Positions 32,543 to 45,122 of a DNA stretch of 64,000 nt are shown here, piece by piece. Positions within the stretch are counted from its first letter, which is position 1. Each line of letters begins with the position of its first letter. Under the pieces are notes generated by a model that saw nothing but the letters and a program-made list of their open reading frames with translations, was not told where the DNA came from and ran no database searches. The position numbers and the translations under genes were made by a program. Origin of the DNA: Nigrospora sphaerica (taxonomy: Eukaryota > Ascomycota > Sordariomycetes > Amphisphaeriales > Apiosporaceae); NCBI GenBank assembly GCA_018287875.1, contig JAGVVL010000022.1, forward strand, positions 3,348,001 to 3,412,000. The letters run 5' to 3'.

Positions 32543-33699
32543 TTACTGCAGCTTCTCATTGGGCCCGGCAATGAGCATCTTAATGACCTGGCCCTCCTTG
32601 ACCTTCTTAAAGGCTTCCTCGGCCTGGTCGAAGGGCACGATACCGCTGATCATCTTCTTGACGTCGACCTTGGCGCTGGCGACGAGCTCGACGGCGAGCT
32701 TGTAGTCGCCGCTGCCGTAGCGGAAGCTGCCCTTGGCCGTGACCTCCTTGAGGCAGAGGGCCATGATGGGGAAGGTGATGTCGGGCTTGCCCATGCCGCC
32801 CTGCACGTAGGCGCCGCCCATGCGGACGACGTGCAGGCTCGTCTGGATCGAGGGCTCGGCGCCCGAGGCGTCGATGACGACGTCGGCGCCGTCGGGGCAG
32901 CCGATGAGCTCCTTGATGGCGGTCGCGTTCTCCTCGGCCGGCACGCGCCGGCTCACGTACGTGTGGGTGCTGGCCATCTGCTTGGCGAAGTCGAGCTTGG
33001 CCTCGACAATGTCGACGCTGCACACCGTCGAGGCGCCAAAGGCCTTGGCCACGGCGGCGCACAGCAGGCCCACGGGGCCGGCGCCCATGACGACGACCGA
33101 CTGGCCGGGGCTCACGGCGGCCTGGCGCACAATGTGGACGGCGACGGCGAGCGGCTCGACCAGCGCGCCCTCCTGCAGCGAGACGTGGTCGGGCAGGCGG
33201 TAGCAGAAGTCGGCGGGCGCGCGCCAGAAGCCCGTCAGCGTGCCGTCGTAGGGCGGCGTGGCGGCGAACTTCATCTCGGGGCAGAGGTTGTAGTGGCCGC
33301 CCAGGCACGGCGCGCAGCGGCGGCACGGGTAGCCGGGCTCGAGGGCGACGCGGTCGCCCTTCTTGAGGTCCGTCACGGCCGAGCCGGCGGCGACGACGGT
33401 GCCGGCCGACTCGTGGCCCAGCACCATCGGGTCCTTGACCACGAAGTGGCCAATGGCGCCGTGCTCCCAGTAGTGCACGTCGGAGCCGCAGATGCCCGTG
33501 TAGTTGATGGCCACGAGCACCTCGTGCGGGCCCGGCGCCTCGGGCACCGGACGGTCGGCGTAGGTCACGTCATGGGGCTTGTTGAGGATGAAGGAGAGGT
33601 TCTGTACGAGGTCACGAGGGTCAGGAAAGCTGGCGTCGACTGGACGAAGTTGGAGAAGCGGCGGGCGGGCGGGCTTACGCTGGCGGAACTGGGGTCCAT
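32543..33699 (-). CDS. Xylitol (D-xylulose reductase)/polyol dehydrogenase, zinc MDR family
   Basis: Two exons on the reverse strand, 33699-33679 and 33601-32543, encode 359 residues; a 77-nt intron follows a seven-codon first exon. Catalytic zinc ligands are Cys45 in [13 protein letters not shown] and His70 in LGHES, with a downstream Glu. Cys100, Cys103, Cys106 and Cys114 form the structural zinc site. The Rossmann motif GAGPVGLL is followed by SVDIVEAK, whose Asp favours NAD. The sequence is closest to fungal xylitol dehydrogenase (XdhA), which oxidises xylitol to D-xylulose in the pentose catabolic pathway; sorbitol or L-arabinitol dehydrogenase activity is the alternative. The start is set by the first ATG that splices in frame (MDPSSAS to NLSFIL). 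Confidence 0.92.
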
Positions 33700-34749
33700 G
33701 TTGACGGTGAGGGGACTGGTCTCGCGGCAGTGATAACTTGTCTGCTTCACCTTCTTGGAGGGGGGCGAGAGGCTGAGGCTAGTACTCGGGGTTTGTGAAG
33801 TTATGGTCTGGAAAAGGAAGAAGGAAAGAAGGAGAAGGCGGAGGAGAGAAAAGCTTCGAGGAAAAGGCTACGATGAATATGCCTGTCTGAGGAGAGGGCT
33901 GCACCCAAGCACCAACCCACTGGAGTCGGCGGGATGGGATCCCAGAGGCTTTCATCATGACAGCCCCAACCAAACCGACCCATGGGTGGGAATTCGATAG
34001 GACTCACTCGGCTCCATCGCCGACACGCTATTGGACGGGCTGTGTTGTTCCCACGGCTCAGATGGATGCACTGGACAGCCATATCCTATCTCTCGCTACG
34101 ACCTGACCCAGCGCCGAACAGCAAGTGTCTGGCGACTGACGACATACGATGGATTCGAGCAGTTGAACGGGCGGAGCTCCAGCATCAACGCGGGGCAGGA
34201 GCTTTCGGACCCCCACTACGGGTACCCACCCGTCGTAGCTCTAGGTCGAGCTAATACTTCGCAGACCTGGTGGACCACGATTTTATCCGGCCCTCGTCTT
34301 TTAGCCGCGCCAATGGCCAGAGGAGAAGCTGGGAACTCTTTCGAACACCGCTTAGGATATCACAGGGTCCAGAGCCCAGACCGCTCAGGACCCCCCCCCC
34401 CCGGCCTTTGGCGCGCGTGGTTGCGCCGTAAGACCCGTCACGATAGCCTCAAGTCAAGTGACCCAGGGACAAAGGGGGGTTTTGCTTCTTTTACTTCTTT
34501 TGCCATTACCCGGCTGTATGGGGCCCCCACTACGCAGGACACCCGGAATGGAGCCCTATTCTCTGTTTCAGAAACCCGCAATGCCGCCTATTTATCCAAA
34601 ATGAGCAATGGATCCCTCCTCGAATGCCTCGCTACCTCTATATCGCCCTCTTAATGCGCACTTGACTTGCAGAACTAAGCGAAACCCGTGTCCTCCGCCA
34701 ACAGCACAGCCGGCGCATCGAGTTACGCCCGGAAGGCACCGCCCAGAGG
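33700..34749. other. Promoter of xylitol dehydrogenase and non-coding DNA
   Basis: The left side is the upstream region of the dehydrogenase gene. The rest shows a C14 run near 34391 and no recognisable coding sequence. Confidence 0.5.
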
Positions 34750-35870
34750 AGGCACCTTGTGATACTGGGCGATATGTTCCAGACGGTGCATGACTGTGAG
34801 CACCGTACGATCCTGAACTCGCTGTCGATCTCCTCGATGATACACTGGCTCTCTTCGTTTACGCTGGCGAATCTTGTTAGCTGCGATTCTTAGGCGGCAA
34901 GGTCTCGGTTATCATCTGACCCGCTGGTGGCCTCGTCTAGTATTCGAATCAAACTCTTCCGGACCATGGCTCGTGCGAGACAAAGCAGCTGCCGCTGACT
35001 AGCGGACCGGGACTCGCTGTCGTTGACCATGTTCCACAGAGGCACGCGCTGGAGGGCCGCAGTGATGTTGTCGTCCGCAGCGGCATGGAAGGGGTCCATG
35101 TTGAAACGGACGGCGCCCAACATCAAGAAAGGGTGCCGAGGGACGACGTCGAGCCGCAAACACACGTCGTTGAAGGACAGACTGGCGATGTCGAAGCCGT
35201 CAGTCACACTGCTGCTGCCTGACTTCTCCGTCATTCCCAAGAGGCACAATTTGAGGGAGGTCTTGTCGCTGCCCGACCGGCTACAGACAGCGACGTGTTC
35301 CCGCGGCTGGAGCGACACGGTCAAGCCCTTCAGCATGGGTCGCGAGCCGGATGTGCCGGTACCTGTCGGTCCTCATCATCTTGCCATGAACAGAGACGTG
35401 CCTACCAGTGAGATGCCTTCAGATCACGAAATTCTAGCCATCCGTCTTGAGGCCCATAGGTTGGGATAGCTATCCCACTTCCACCGCTCTCTTCGCGCTC
35501 GGCATCGACCACAAGCTGTTTGACCATCGCCATGGCCCCAATGATCGATTAAATCAGCGTCCATGTAAGGATGACACGCGTTCGTTCCCCGCTAGAACGT
35601 GACAACCATGACCAAACTCACACGCACGCTTCCAGCATCGAATTTGTCCGTCCAACCCACGGCAATACCGACGAGTGCCACAGCTATGACGGCTATGGGA
35701 CCATGCATCACGATCCCCAGCCAGTTCTGGATGCGTTGTTGGAGATACGTGGGCCGTTGTGCCGTGTCGATGAGCCGGTTAACTATGTAGCTAAATGAGG
35801 TCGAGTATGAAGACCGGTCCCCTTTGACTCTCCGGTAGAATGAGGATATGACGCATTCAGTGCAGTGCAT
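34750..35870 (-). pseudogene. Decayed MRP-type (ABCC) ABC transporter, second TMD to NBD2
   Basis: Reverse-strand fragments follow the order of an ABCC transporter C-terminal half. From 35870: transmembrane residues with AQRPTYLQQRIQNWLGIVM and AVIAVALVGIAVGWTDKFD; then, in another frame near 35450, YGPQDGWLEFRDLKASH; from 35336, the NBD start LKGLTVSLQPREHVAVC; then a degraded Walker A (SRSGSDKTS, one Gly replaced by Asp), Q-loop region VVPRHPFLM, LCLARAMVRKS and the Walker B-like ILDEATS. The signature-motif segment before QRQLLCLARA is shortened, and the H-loop segment VMHRLEHIAQY (about 34790) is in another frame. There are in-frame stops between pieces. The first half of the transporter is absent. 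It is a relic of a gene of the fungal oligomycin-resistance/MRP class, and cannot encode an active transporter. Confidence 0.8.
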
Positions 35871-36639
35871 CTCACCCTCTCACCCGCTGGTGTCTTCCCC
35901 TATATGCAACTTCGACAAGCGAGGTGAGCTGTGGCTTGACGCCTGTCCCCCGGTACCGTCTGGCTGGTTGCTTATTTAACATGTGTAACCATGATACAGC
36001 CCGCTATCGAGAACGCTTTTCAAGCTGCGTCGAAGAAAACGCGGACGCCCATGAAGCCGTGCCGACATGAGAAATTGCCGCGTCCAGAGTGCCGCATAAT
36101 ACCAATGCTGCATTTGCACGGAATACAAATGAGTTACGAACTGCCTCAGCGAGTCGCAGCCGGGCGCTGTGTGCGTAACCTTCCGTACTGGACAACGCTA
36201 GAAATGCTACGTTGGACCTGTGAATTCTGCACGAACGTCCAAGCAGCAATGGCTAAATCTCAGGGGCGCAGAACCTCTTGTATATGGCGAAATGAAGACA
36301 GTCAGGGAATCATATCCGACTGTCGAGCCATGAATTTAACTTCGTCAGGTGTAGACTTCTAGAGCTTACATAAGAGGAAGACGGGCTAGAAGTACAGAGG
36401 ACTAACAGGGACGGAGTACTCGGGTACAGAAGTAGGTGTCGCATGCCCCACGTCCGGCAGAACTACACCGCCAAAATTTTCTAGTGGATCAAAGCGGCAT
36501 TGGCTGTCGCAACGGAGCTTCAAGTTCCATCGCCATCGCAATTGCGCCAATACCTTCATTACTGGCCACGACAGCTACGCGTCGTACCCGAGTCGACTCC
36601 GATCGAATCGCTGCGGCCGGCCACTCAGTAGTAGCCACC
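35871..36639. other. Intergenic region upstream of ROK1
   Basis: No ABC transporter sequence is recognisable beyond 35870. The right end is the ROK1 promoter and leader. AGTACTCGGGTAC at about 36415-36427 is another GTAC-type motif. No gene seen. Confidence 0.45.
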
Positions 36640-38795
36640 ATGGACCTTCTCAAGATCCTGTCACGGGGTGCCAAGAAGTCGGGAAAGCCGGAAAAACCTG
36701 CCGCGGCGCCTGCGAAACCCGCCAACATCCAGCTCTTCCACGACGCCACCAACCGTGGTACCAAGCGAAAGGCCGCCGAAGCCCTGAAGGCCTCAGAAAG
36801 CAATGCCACCGACGACGTGGATTTCTTTGCCCCAAAAGAAACCAAGAAGCCAGCTCAGTCCGACGACCACGATGCCCCGGCGACCAAAGACAAGAAGTCA
36901 GAGGTGCCTGCGCCGCTCGACGATACAGAAGTCAGGCAGATCCTGAAATCACACCGGCTCAAATTCACTGTCCTTTCCAAACAAGAAGCCGACAGTTCCA
37001 GAGTGAAGAAGTCCAAGAAGAAGAAGAAGCAGAAGGTTGAAGCGACGACCAAAGACTTGAAACAGCTGTTCGCGCAACCCATGCTCTCGTTTGCCGAGCT
37101 GCGGTCGTACAACGTCTCCCCCAGACTAATAACGAACCTGGCTGAGAACGGCTTTCGGCTACCTTCCGAGATCCAGGTATGTTGTGACGGCTCCGCCAGC
37201 TAGATGTTAAAGGACGCAAGCCGGGACTAATAACCCGCCAGATCGGTAGCCTCCCGCTTCTGCTCGATCCCGCGAGGGCACTTCAGGGTGCCGCCGATGA
37301 GCTCCTCGACCAAACGAAACAAGTAAACTTCCTCGCCGTCGCTCCCACGGGAAGTGGCAAAACATTGGCCTTCTTGATCCCCGCCATCAATAACGTATTA
37401 AAGACGAGGGCACAGGATGCGAATAAGCCGCATTCATTGGACACCGTCATCCTATGCCCCACCAGAGAGCTGGCTCACCAGATCGTCAACGAGGGCCGCA
37501 AACTGGCTGCCGGGACAGGAGTGAAGGTTGTCGGCTTCAAGAAGGGAATGCGCATTTCCGCTGAGCAATCAAATGACCTCGACCTCGACGAGAGCAGCTC
37601 CGACGAAGAGAAAGACGACACGACTCCGGCCGATGACTCGGAAGACTCGGGAGCAAGTGATGACGAGGAAGCCGGAGGCTCCAAAACAGTGACCAAGGCG
37701 GATATCCTCGTCTCTACACCCATGCTTCTCCTGAATTTCCTATCCTCTTCAAAACCAAAAAAGCTGCTCCCGACTGTGAGGAGTTTCGTCTTGGACGAGG
37801 CTGATGTCCTCCTGGATCCTCTGTTCCAGGAGCAGACCCTCGGCATCCTCGCGTCTTTGACGAACGAGTCCCTGCAGCTGATGTGTTGGTCGGCTACCAT
37901 GGGCGCGAGTATTGAATCCCTCGTGATGGAAACTCTCACGGCGCGTCGCACCAACGCTTCTTTCGCCCCCCTTGTTCGGCTCGTGGTCGGCTTAAAGGAC
38001 ACGGCGGTTCCAAGCATTGACCACCGCCTAATTTACACCGGTGACAACGAGAAAGGGAAGCTTTTCACCATGCGACAACTCTTGCACCCGACCTCTACAA
38101 ATGATGCCTTGCCGGAAATGCGCCTGCCCTTTTTGGTGTTCGTCCAAACGATTGATAGAGCCACGTCCCTGTACGAGGAACTCAAGTATGAGTTCCCCAT
38201 GGAAGCTGGTGGCTCGACGCGTATCGCATCACTACACTCGAACATGTCGGAATCGACGCGCAGGAAAATTATCGCTCGCTTCCGATCTGGCGAAATCTGG
38301 GTCCTTATCACGACGGACCTGCTAATGCGAGGCATCGATTTCCGCGGCGTCAATGGCGTCATCAACTTCGATATCCCTACCAGTGTGGCAGCCTATGTCC
38401 ACCGAGTTGGGCGGTCTGGTCGGGCTGGTCAATCCGGTGGCGTGGCCGTCACCTTCTACACCAAGGAGGACGTACCCTACATGAAGAGCATAGCGAATGT
38501 GATTTCGCAGTCAGAAAAGCAGGCCGGCAAGGACAGCGAAGCTGCCGTGCCGAAATGGCTTATGGAGGCGCTCCCCAAGGTGAAGAAGGAGGAGAAACAG
38601 AAACTCAAGAAACGTGGTGTAGAATCACGCCGCGGTGACAAGGCACAAATCACTTCGAAGAGTGCTTGGGAAAAGAAAAGGGAGAACAACCGACGCGGTG
38701 CCATTGACGGCAGCCGACGACGTCAGGCCGGGGCTGGCCAGGAGGACAGCGGCGACGACGGCAAGGGTAGTGAATGGGGAGGTCTTGATGACTAA
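36640..38795 (+). CDS. rok1: ATP-dependent DEAD-box RNA helicase Rok1 (ribosome biogenesis)
   Basis: Two exons, 36640-37176 and 37242-38795, encode 696 residues. The start ATG sits in GCCACCATGG, a near-perfect context, and the product begins MDLLKILSRGAK, as in Rok1. A basic Lys-rich stretch lies in the N-terminal extension. Helicase motifs follow in order: APTGSGKT (I), PTREL (Ia), LDEADVL (II), WSATM (III), ITTDLLMRGIDF (V) and VHRVGRSGRAG (VI). An acidic insert (about residues 245-290, many Asp, Glu and Ser) sits between Ia and Ib, as in fungal Rok1. Rok1 acts in the nucleolus on 35S pre-rRNA processing at early 18S cleavages with snR30/Rrp5. The C-terminus is Lys/Arg-rich, as expected for RNA contact. 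The intron falls within the Q-motif region. Confidence 0.93.
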
Positions 38796-39919
38796 CGGCC
38801 AAGGCTTAATCAAAACGAAACCCATTGGAACCTACACCTGAGTTTGGGCTTTTGCGCTGGCTGATTTGCTTTGCCTTGGATGTCTGTTGGAGCTGACCAC
38901 TTCCGGATTTCAAATTGCCGTGACTGGGCCTCTTCTCTCTGTGCCATATGTTTCTCTGGCCTGCTGTCACATGGCCGATGATGTCCACGTCGATGGCGGC
39001 ACTTCAGAGCGACTGGAGGGTGCCATGGTCAAGGAACACGATTTCTTTGCGAATTCCCCGCCATGCTAAGAAGAAGGGAGTGGCTATGCCCCTTCTTCAT
39101 CCATGGACGTACTGACGAAGCCTCCCAGAGGCAGTTGGGTGGTCGGGACGGCCCGCGTCGTTTGCCTCGTGGCTTCAAAAAACTGCCCTAGCACCCTCAG
39201 ATTCGGCCTTGCAACACTCTGGAACCTTTTTCTTGTTTTTGAGCATCGCTTACTTCCTCGATGCCGGCTTGTGCCCTTTTCTCCTGTCCGTTCGGCCCGC
39301 CTGCTGTGTGTGCTACGCATTGGCACTTCATTCCGGCCCAATATAGGAGGCTGCATGTATGATCCCCACCAACATGTAAGCAGCTGTCGTAACATTATGC
39401 TTCGTTACTTGATGGCTGGCGTGCCCCTGCGTCCTGCGCCTCTAAACAAGTAGCCGCTGCATATGCCGCCGGACTAGCCCGCAGCAGCGACGCAAAATCA
39501 TGACTCAATGGAGCGGAATGATAAAAGCATGAGTATGTACAGATAGAACGCATCCTTTGTGGGGAACGGCCGGGGACGCGTGCCATGGTGGTCTAGAACG
39601 GTAATATTAAAGGCCTGCCTAAGGGCCGAGAAGTTAGGGCCGAGGTACGTCTGCTTCTAGCTGTGCAACCAATGATGAAATGGGATGGGGAGAGGGGATA
39701 TAGACTTTGCAGTGCAGGAAAATCTCGCGAACTTCCCATTCCGGGTACGCCAAGCCGAAAAATGATGAATTTGTCATTCTAGGCCCACGACTGCCCACCG
39801 TGAGCTCCCAGAGCCGACCAAGGAAAGGAAGAAGGAAAAAAGACCATGGGGACGGGGACGGAACATCCCATCTATAGGAGGCCTTCCGTACTAGACGCCC
39901 CCCCCCGGGGTCTCTCGAC
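38796..39919. other. Convergent intergenic region
   Basis: About 1.1 kb between the 3' ends of ROK1 (+) and the laccase gene (-). Short open frames are not protein-like. No RNA gene or repeat recognised. Confidence 0.5.
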
Positions 39920-42380
39920 TTACGTCAATCGGATACCGGAGCCGATTTGGGCTGCCAGAAAAGAAATGGTGGTTAGCTCCCCTTGGCTTCCGGGATCGGG
40001 TAGGGAGTTACTTACGGACGACGTTCTGGGAGCTCCATTTGTCCCAGTCGGGACAGGTCTGCGACATGGTGTACGGAATCGGCGTGTCTTTCTGCACCGC
40101 GTCGGGCTGCTCCAGGGTGATGGTGGCAAAGCCCGCCGAAGCGTGCCAGGCGATATGGCCTGCGGGAAACAGGTTTGGTCAGTATGTTGTCCCTCCATCG
40201 CGCGAGTTTCCAACCTTGGGGGGAAAGGGGGATGGATGAAAAGGGGTGGAGACGCGAGGAGAACACAAGAGGGCAGCGACGCACAGTGCAAGGGCCAGAC
40301 GCCCGGGTTATCCAGGAACCACTGGAGAACGATATAGTGGCCCGGGAGAAGCATCTGTGTGTCCCGACGTTGGGGATTGCCTCCGTTGACGATGCTGCCG
40401 TCCCAGCAGTTGCCGTACTTTTGGGAGTTGCCCGTAGAAGAACCGCCATCGTTGCTGCCGCCATTGTTACCCTCGCTGGCGCCGTTGCTGTCTTCGTCCC
40501 AGCCTTGATGATCCTCGTGATCGTGGCTCGGATGTCGAGCACCGCCATAGCCAGAGCTCCATTCACCACCGCCGTAACGTTGTCCCTGCTGAGGGTTGCC
40601 GCCCTGATTATCCCGGCCGCCCCAAGCCCGTCGCTTGCCAACGTCGATAGGGCCCCGTTTCGTCACCATCGTCGGACTGCTCTGGGGCGGGTTGGCGCTG
40701 TTCGTGCCGGTGGCCATGCTGGCTTTGGAGGCCACGACATCCGACTCGTCCTGCTCTTTGAACTGTTGGCTGACAACCTCCGTTTTGCAGGGACCCTCCT
40801 GCAGGACGAAGAAGTTGTGCCCGTGCAAGTGCATGGGGTGCGGCTGATCACCGGGGTTCTCGATGATCATCCGGATCGACTGGGCATTGCCGTAGTTGTG
40901 GACATTGCGCGCCACGGGGAAGTTGAGATCCCCCTCGTTGACATGCAGCAGGACCGGGTCGTTGTAGTCGGTCTCGAAGGTTCGGTTCGCCATGTACCAG
41001 AGGAAGGCCGAGCCGTTGTTCCGGACAGAGATGGGAACGATCTCGGTGATGGCCGGGTCGCCGGGGGCAATGGGGAAGACGGGAATCGTCTGATTGAGGG
41101 GGTCATTGCCGCAGTAAGTGTTGTAGGCGTCCTTCCCGGCACTCGTGGTGGGGCCCTTGGTCTTGTCGGCCTTCTCGTAGAAGATGGCAGCCAAGGCTTC
41201 GTTCGAGTTGGGCTGGCACGGCGAACAGTTGGGCGGCTTGAAGGCGCGTAGCCAGACGGCGTCGGTCGGCTTGCCCGTCGCCTTGACTACCACGTCCGTC
41301 CGCTGGCCGGGGGCCAGGGTGACGATGCTGGTGTCGTAGGGTTGGACCGGCACGAAGTCGTTGGCCATGACGGTAAGCTTGTGCCCGTCGATCGAGATCT
41401 TCTGGACCGCAAAGGAAGAAGGGTTGATGAAGCGCATCCGGATCCTCTTGCCCGAGGTGAAGCTGAAGGAGGAACGCGGCGCACAGTTTCCTTGGTACGG
41501 GTTCCGGCCGTTAATCAGGTTGTTGTCCGACTTGGTAACATGGAAGTCTTTTGACAAATAGCCGGACAGAATGTCTTGATAGTACTCGTGATAATAGTCA
41601 GCGACCACAACGGGGCCCAAGTCCACGTCGTAGTCTACGTGGCTGGGCCCGTATATGACTATAGGCCCGTACAGGCCGCTGGCGAACTGCGCCTCGACGT
41701 GGGAGTGATACCACCCCGTCCCGAAGAGGTCGGCCCGGAACCTGTAAGTGAAAGTCGAGCCCGAAGCGATGGGACACTGGGTGATACCGGGAACGCCATC
41801 CATCCACGGAGTCTCCTTCTGAAGAAGGCCGTGCCAGTGGATCGTGGTGCCATCATCGTCAAGAGCGTTTGTCACAGAAACTTCGCTCTAGTTAGCAAGT
41901 CGCCAGAGGGGGCGAGGAAGAACGCCTTACCTTCAATCCAGTCTCCCCAGTTGGCCTCGATAGTCGGGCCAGGAAACTGACCGTTGACCAGGAGCAAGGT
42001 GTTCTTGACGCCATCCGGGGACGCTTCCTGTTTGGAGACGGTGAAATTGTACGTTCTTGTCACTCCGGTGTCGGGACGCGTGTTGTAGGGGTTCGTGTTG
42101 ACACAGTCCATATTTGCCCACGGCCTGCCGTTAGGAAGCGGGTTGTTGGTCAAGTAATGGGGCATCTTCTTGGCCTGTAGCGTACCCAAACTTCCCAACT
42201 CTGTTCCTTGTTAGCTGGAGCTTCTCATCACGAAGGCCAACATCACTCACCGTCGGGCTTGGCGAAGACGCTGTCACAGCCTCTTTGATCCAGTCTGCTC
42301 CCAGCTTGGTCACCGGTCTCACTCAGGACAGCCCCTGCTGCCACCGTAGCCGCAGCTATCACCCTAAGTAGAGGGCCCAT
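39920..42380 (-). CDS. Laccase-type multicopper oxidase, secreted, with long low-complexity insert
   Basis: Five exons on the reverse strand, 42380-42251, 42200-41931, 41880-40285, 40159-40016 and 39951-39920, encode 723 residues. The N-terminus (MGPLLRVIAAATVAAGAVLS) is a signal peptide. All four copper motifs are intact: HWHG, WYHSHVEAQ, HPMHLHGHNF and HCHIAWHASAG; the last is restored by splicing intron 3 through the Cys codon. The enzyme oxidises phenols or metals while reducing oxygen to water. It is about 130 residues longer than typical ascomycete laccases because of a Gly/Ser/Asn/Asp-rich segment at about residues 497-625, between the third copper motif and the Cys-containing GNCWDG. 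The last exon adds only ten residues. Introns 2 and 4 have clear CTAAC branch points. Substrate and biological role cannot be read from the sequence. Confidence 0.9.
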
Positions 42381-45122
42381 CTTGGCGATGGCAGTCCTGG
42401 GGGGGACTGCAAAGGACGCTGGGGTAAACCTGAGCGAAAAAACTTGAAAATAAGAAAAATCCACCCGGGGCTCGGATATCACAAAGGAAAGCGGCTGAGC
42501 GAACGGGCACAAGGACGGTTCCGTGAGGCTTTGGTGGTCTGAGTGGCAGGAGGACTCTACGGATTGAGGCATCATGCAAGCAATATATAACTCAAGAGCT
42601 GCATTCACCCAATGGCGTTCGTCTGCCCGGGAGTAATCATCCCCGACCCAATCGTGCAGGGAGACTAAACAAGCCTACGCCTCTTACGGGCGTGAATATC
42701 AGATGCTACTGACTAAAAGCACACGCCTCTTCCTCAAAGCTGTTCACCGGCGGATTGCTCGGTACAAGCTACAGGCTAGGCGACCCGAGGGGCGGCAAAA
42801 GCTAGTAGATGCTGCAGTCTTGGATGCGGTACCGGGGCATGCCCCTTGCAGATACTCATCGCAAGAGTAGCAGTAGACGCCGGTGGCGTGCTGACCAGTC
42901 GCTCCGGCTTCCCGGTTGCGGGTGGGCGGGCTAATGGCAGTACGTCTGGTGACGGTGGAGGATGTCCACTGGCGCCAGCTGAGAAGATATCGGAAAGACC
43001 GCGGTTGTTCGCTTGGGTCAGATGAAAATCACTGGCCGGGTAGGGAATGGAAGTTGTTCATATGAAGTGGCAAAGGCACAGCACCTGAAGACCATCTTAG
43101 CCCGATACAACTCAGCCGAATTATCAGGCCTTGATGAGCAAAGCTATGTGGCGAAAGGGGAGTGGCAGGCACGCTTCACCTGCGCCGCCTGTACGGAGGC
43201 AAACACCGCTACAAACATCGCTGGACTCAGGATAAAAACTTGTACTGGCTCCTCACCCTGATGCTTCGTGTACTTCCCCGTTACAACTTACCGTTTAGGG
43301 GAGGGGGCCGTGCGCGTTAACAATAGTAACCTACCCGGAAGCCTGGGTCAGTGGTGTTGGTCAACTAGACATAAGGTTTCCCTGCTGAGAGGTCACTGAA
43401 GCCACCGGCTGGATCGCCGGGTCATGATTCATGGAATTGCTTACATTTGTATCCCGCCCAGTAGGGTGGGTGAAATGGCTTGTTTCTATCTTGGTGACAA
43501 CATGGCTATCCCCAAAGCCCCCCCACTAGCGGCAACTATAAGTGCGGCAAGCCAACGGTGCAGAAGCCAGCGTGACTCCCAGATGTAAGACAAGCCCGGC
43601 ACGGGATACGGATGTCGGGCTCGCGGGAAGCCCGTTAGGCGAGATGTTGGTTTGGTAGCACGTACAGCTGGACCTTGAACAATGCTCAGGGGGTACTGCT
43701 TCTGGCGAAACCTTGGGCAGAAGTTCTGACGCCACTTCCGGTGCCTCTCGGAAGCCGCGACAAAATTTATGTAGCAAGCATCGAATTGGCTGCAAGTCAG
43801 TAGGAACTGGTCCTTTGTCCTAATTCTTGCCGGATGTCTTCCAATTTCCACCTGCCAGCCATTCATTTTGGGCCTTGCTTGTGTAGTCCAAATGGCGTTC
43901 ATGGTTGGACAAAAGCGATATTCGATTTTCACCTTTTGCAAGGGACGTATGGGGTTCTCGAGTATTTTTTCTCAAATCGTTTTCATACTATCCTGGTAAC
44001 CCTTCTAGCCGGAGCATTATTAGCGAAGGCGACGCCGATGGCCGTCTGGCCATATTTGTTATACTAGAAGAAGAGAGCACGGTTGCCTTCCAGTCTGGTC
44101 GGTCAAAGGCAATGACTGCATGATTCCACCTGCAGCGAGGCCATTAAAGGCTGACAAATCCTTGCAGTCACTTGTTCATAGCGTCTAGAAAACGCCTGGC
44201 TATGTTCGAAGACTTTGACAGCAGGCGGCAGATAGGGTAACATAGCACCGCCTCCGGCAACGAGCCGGAAAGAGTGAACCAGGCAAAGCCGCCTCGATAG
44301 CCTCCCCGGCGACGAGTCCCACCACGGGGGGCACCCGCACCGAGCACGAAAGCTTTCTCGTTCTTCTGGCCCTGGAAAAGCTTCACTGGGCGCCGCAGGG
44401 CTTCCCTTAGACTTCAGGCCTTGGCGCAGCGGCAGTCAGCTGCAGCCCGTCATGCACCAGGGCCGTCTATCGGTTTGACCTGGAAGGAATGCAGCCGTCC
44501 TTATCCGCCGAGAGCGGCCTACTAAGCAGATTCTTGACCGTTTAGCCATGATGACATTGGATCGGTATGCCGTATGAAAAGGCCGCCAAGCAGTCCGGTT
44601 CCGGCGTTTGCGGGCAGCGACAGCCCTAAAAGGGGAAATGTGAGCACAGGCATCCCGCACGTCTCGGGCCGGCGATGCGTTTCAAGAGCCAATCCCACCT
44701 GCATTGGACGAAACCTTGAGCGAGTGTAGGCGGCACGCCAGGCGACGTGACCCCTTTTTACCGGGATCGGTGCCCCTGGGGAGCCGGAATCAGCGGGGGC
44801 GTGCTTAAGCTATCCAAGACCCGGGAAGAAAATGGGACGGCTGAGGCATGGGCTCCGCGCCATCGGATCCTTGGCCAAAGGCGAACACCGGTCACGGTTA
44901 TCGGGGCCCTGGGAAGGATCCAACCGCCCAAGCATTTGTCTCGCCAAACGCTTTGACAGCCTCATATATTACGGCCCTTGCCCTCTCGCTAAGTAACCAA
45001 ACAATAGAGCTCTCGATTCGCTCGCCATGAAAGGCATTAGGGGGTATCCTGAAGTAACACTACGTCCCTCGCTTGCCCATTCACTCCTGCACGCCCCACG
45101 TCATCGTAGCCCTTGGATCCTT
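42381..45122. other. Laccase promoter and gene-poor region
   Basis: About 2.7 kb. The left end is the laccase leader and promoter. The remainder has only short frames without recognisable content, and no repeat or RNA gene could be identified by eye. Confidence 0.45.
42593..42600 (-). promoter_or_regulatory. TATA-like element upstream of laccase
   Basis: ATATATAA on the plus strand reads as a TATA-type element on either strand, about 215 nt upstream of the laccase start at 42380. Distance is somewhat long but plausible for a fungal promoter. Confidence 0.3.

Noticed and set aside
32607..33326. Reverse-strand Arg/Pro/His-rich open frame
   Set aside because: A shifted-frame reading of the xylitol dehydrogenase exon.
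29437..33699. Possible hemicellulose-sugar gene cluster (beta-mannosidase plus xylitol dehydrogenase)
   Set aside because: Only two genes, convergent rather than co-directional, with no linked transporter or regulator; adjacency alone is not evidence of a cluster.
40175..41251. Plus-strand open frame of 358 codons
   Set aside because: Antisense of the laccase exon; no independent motifs.
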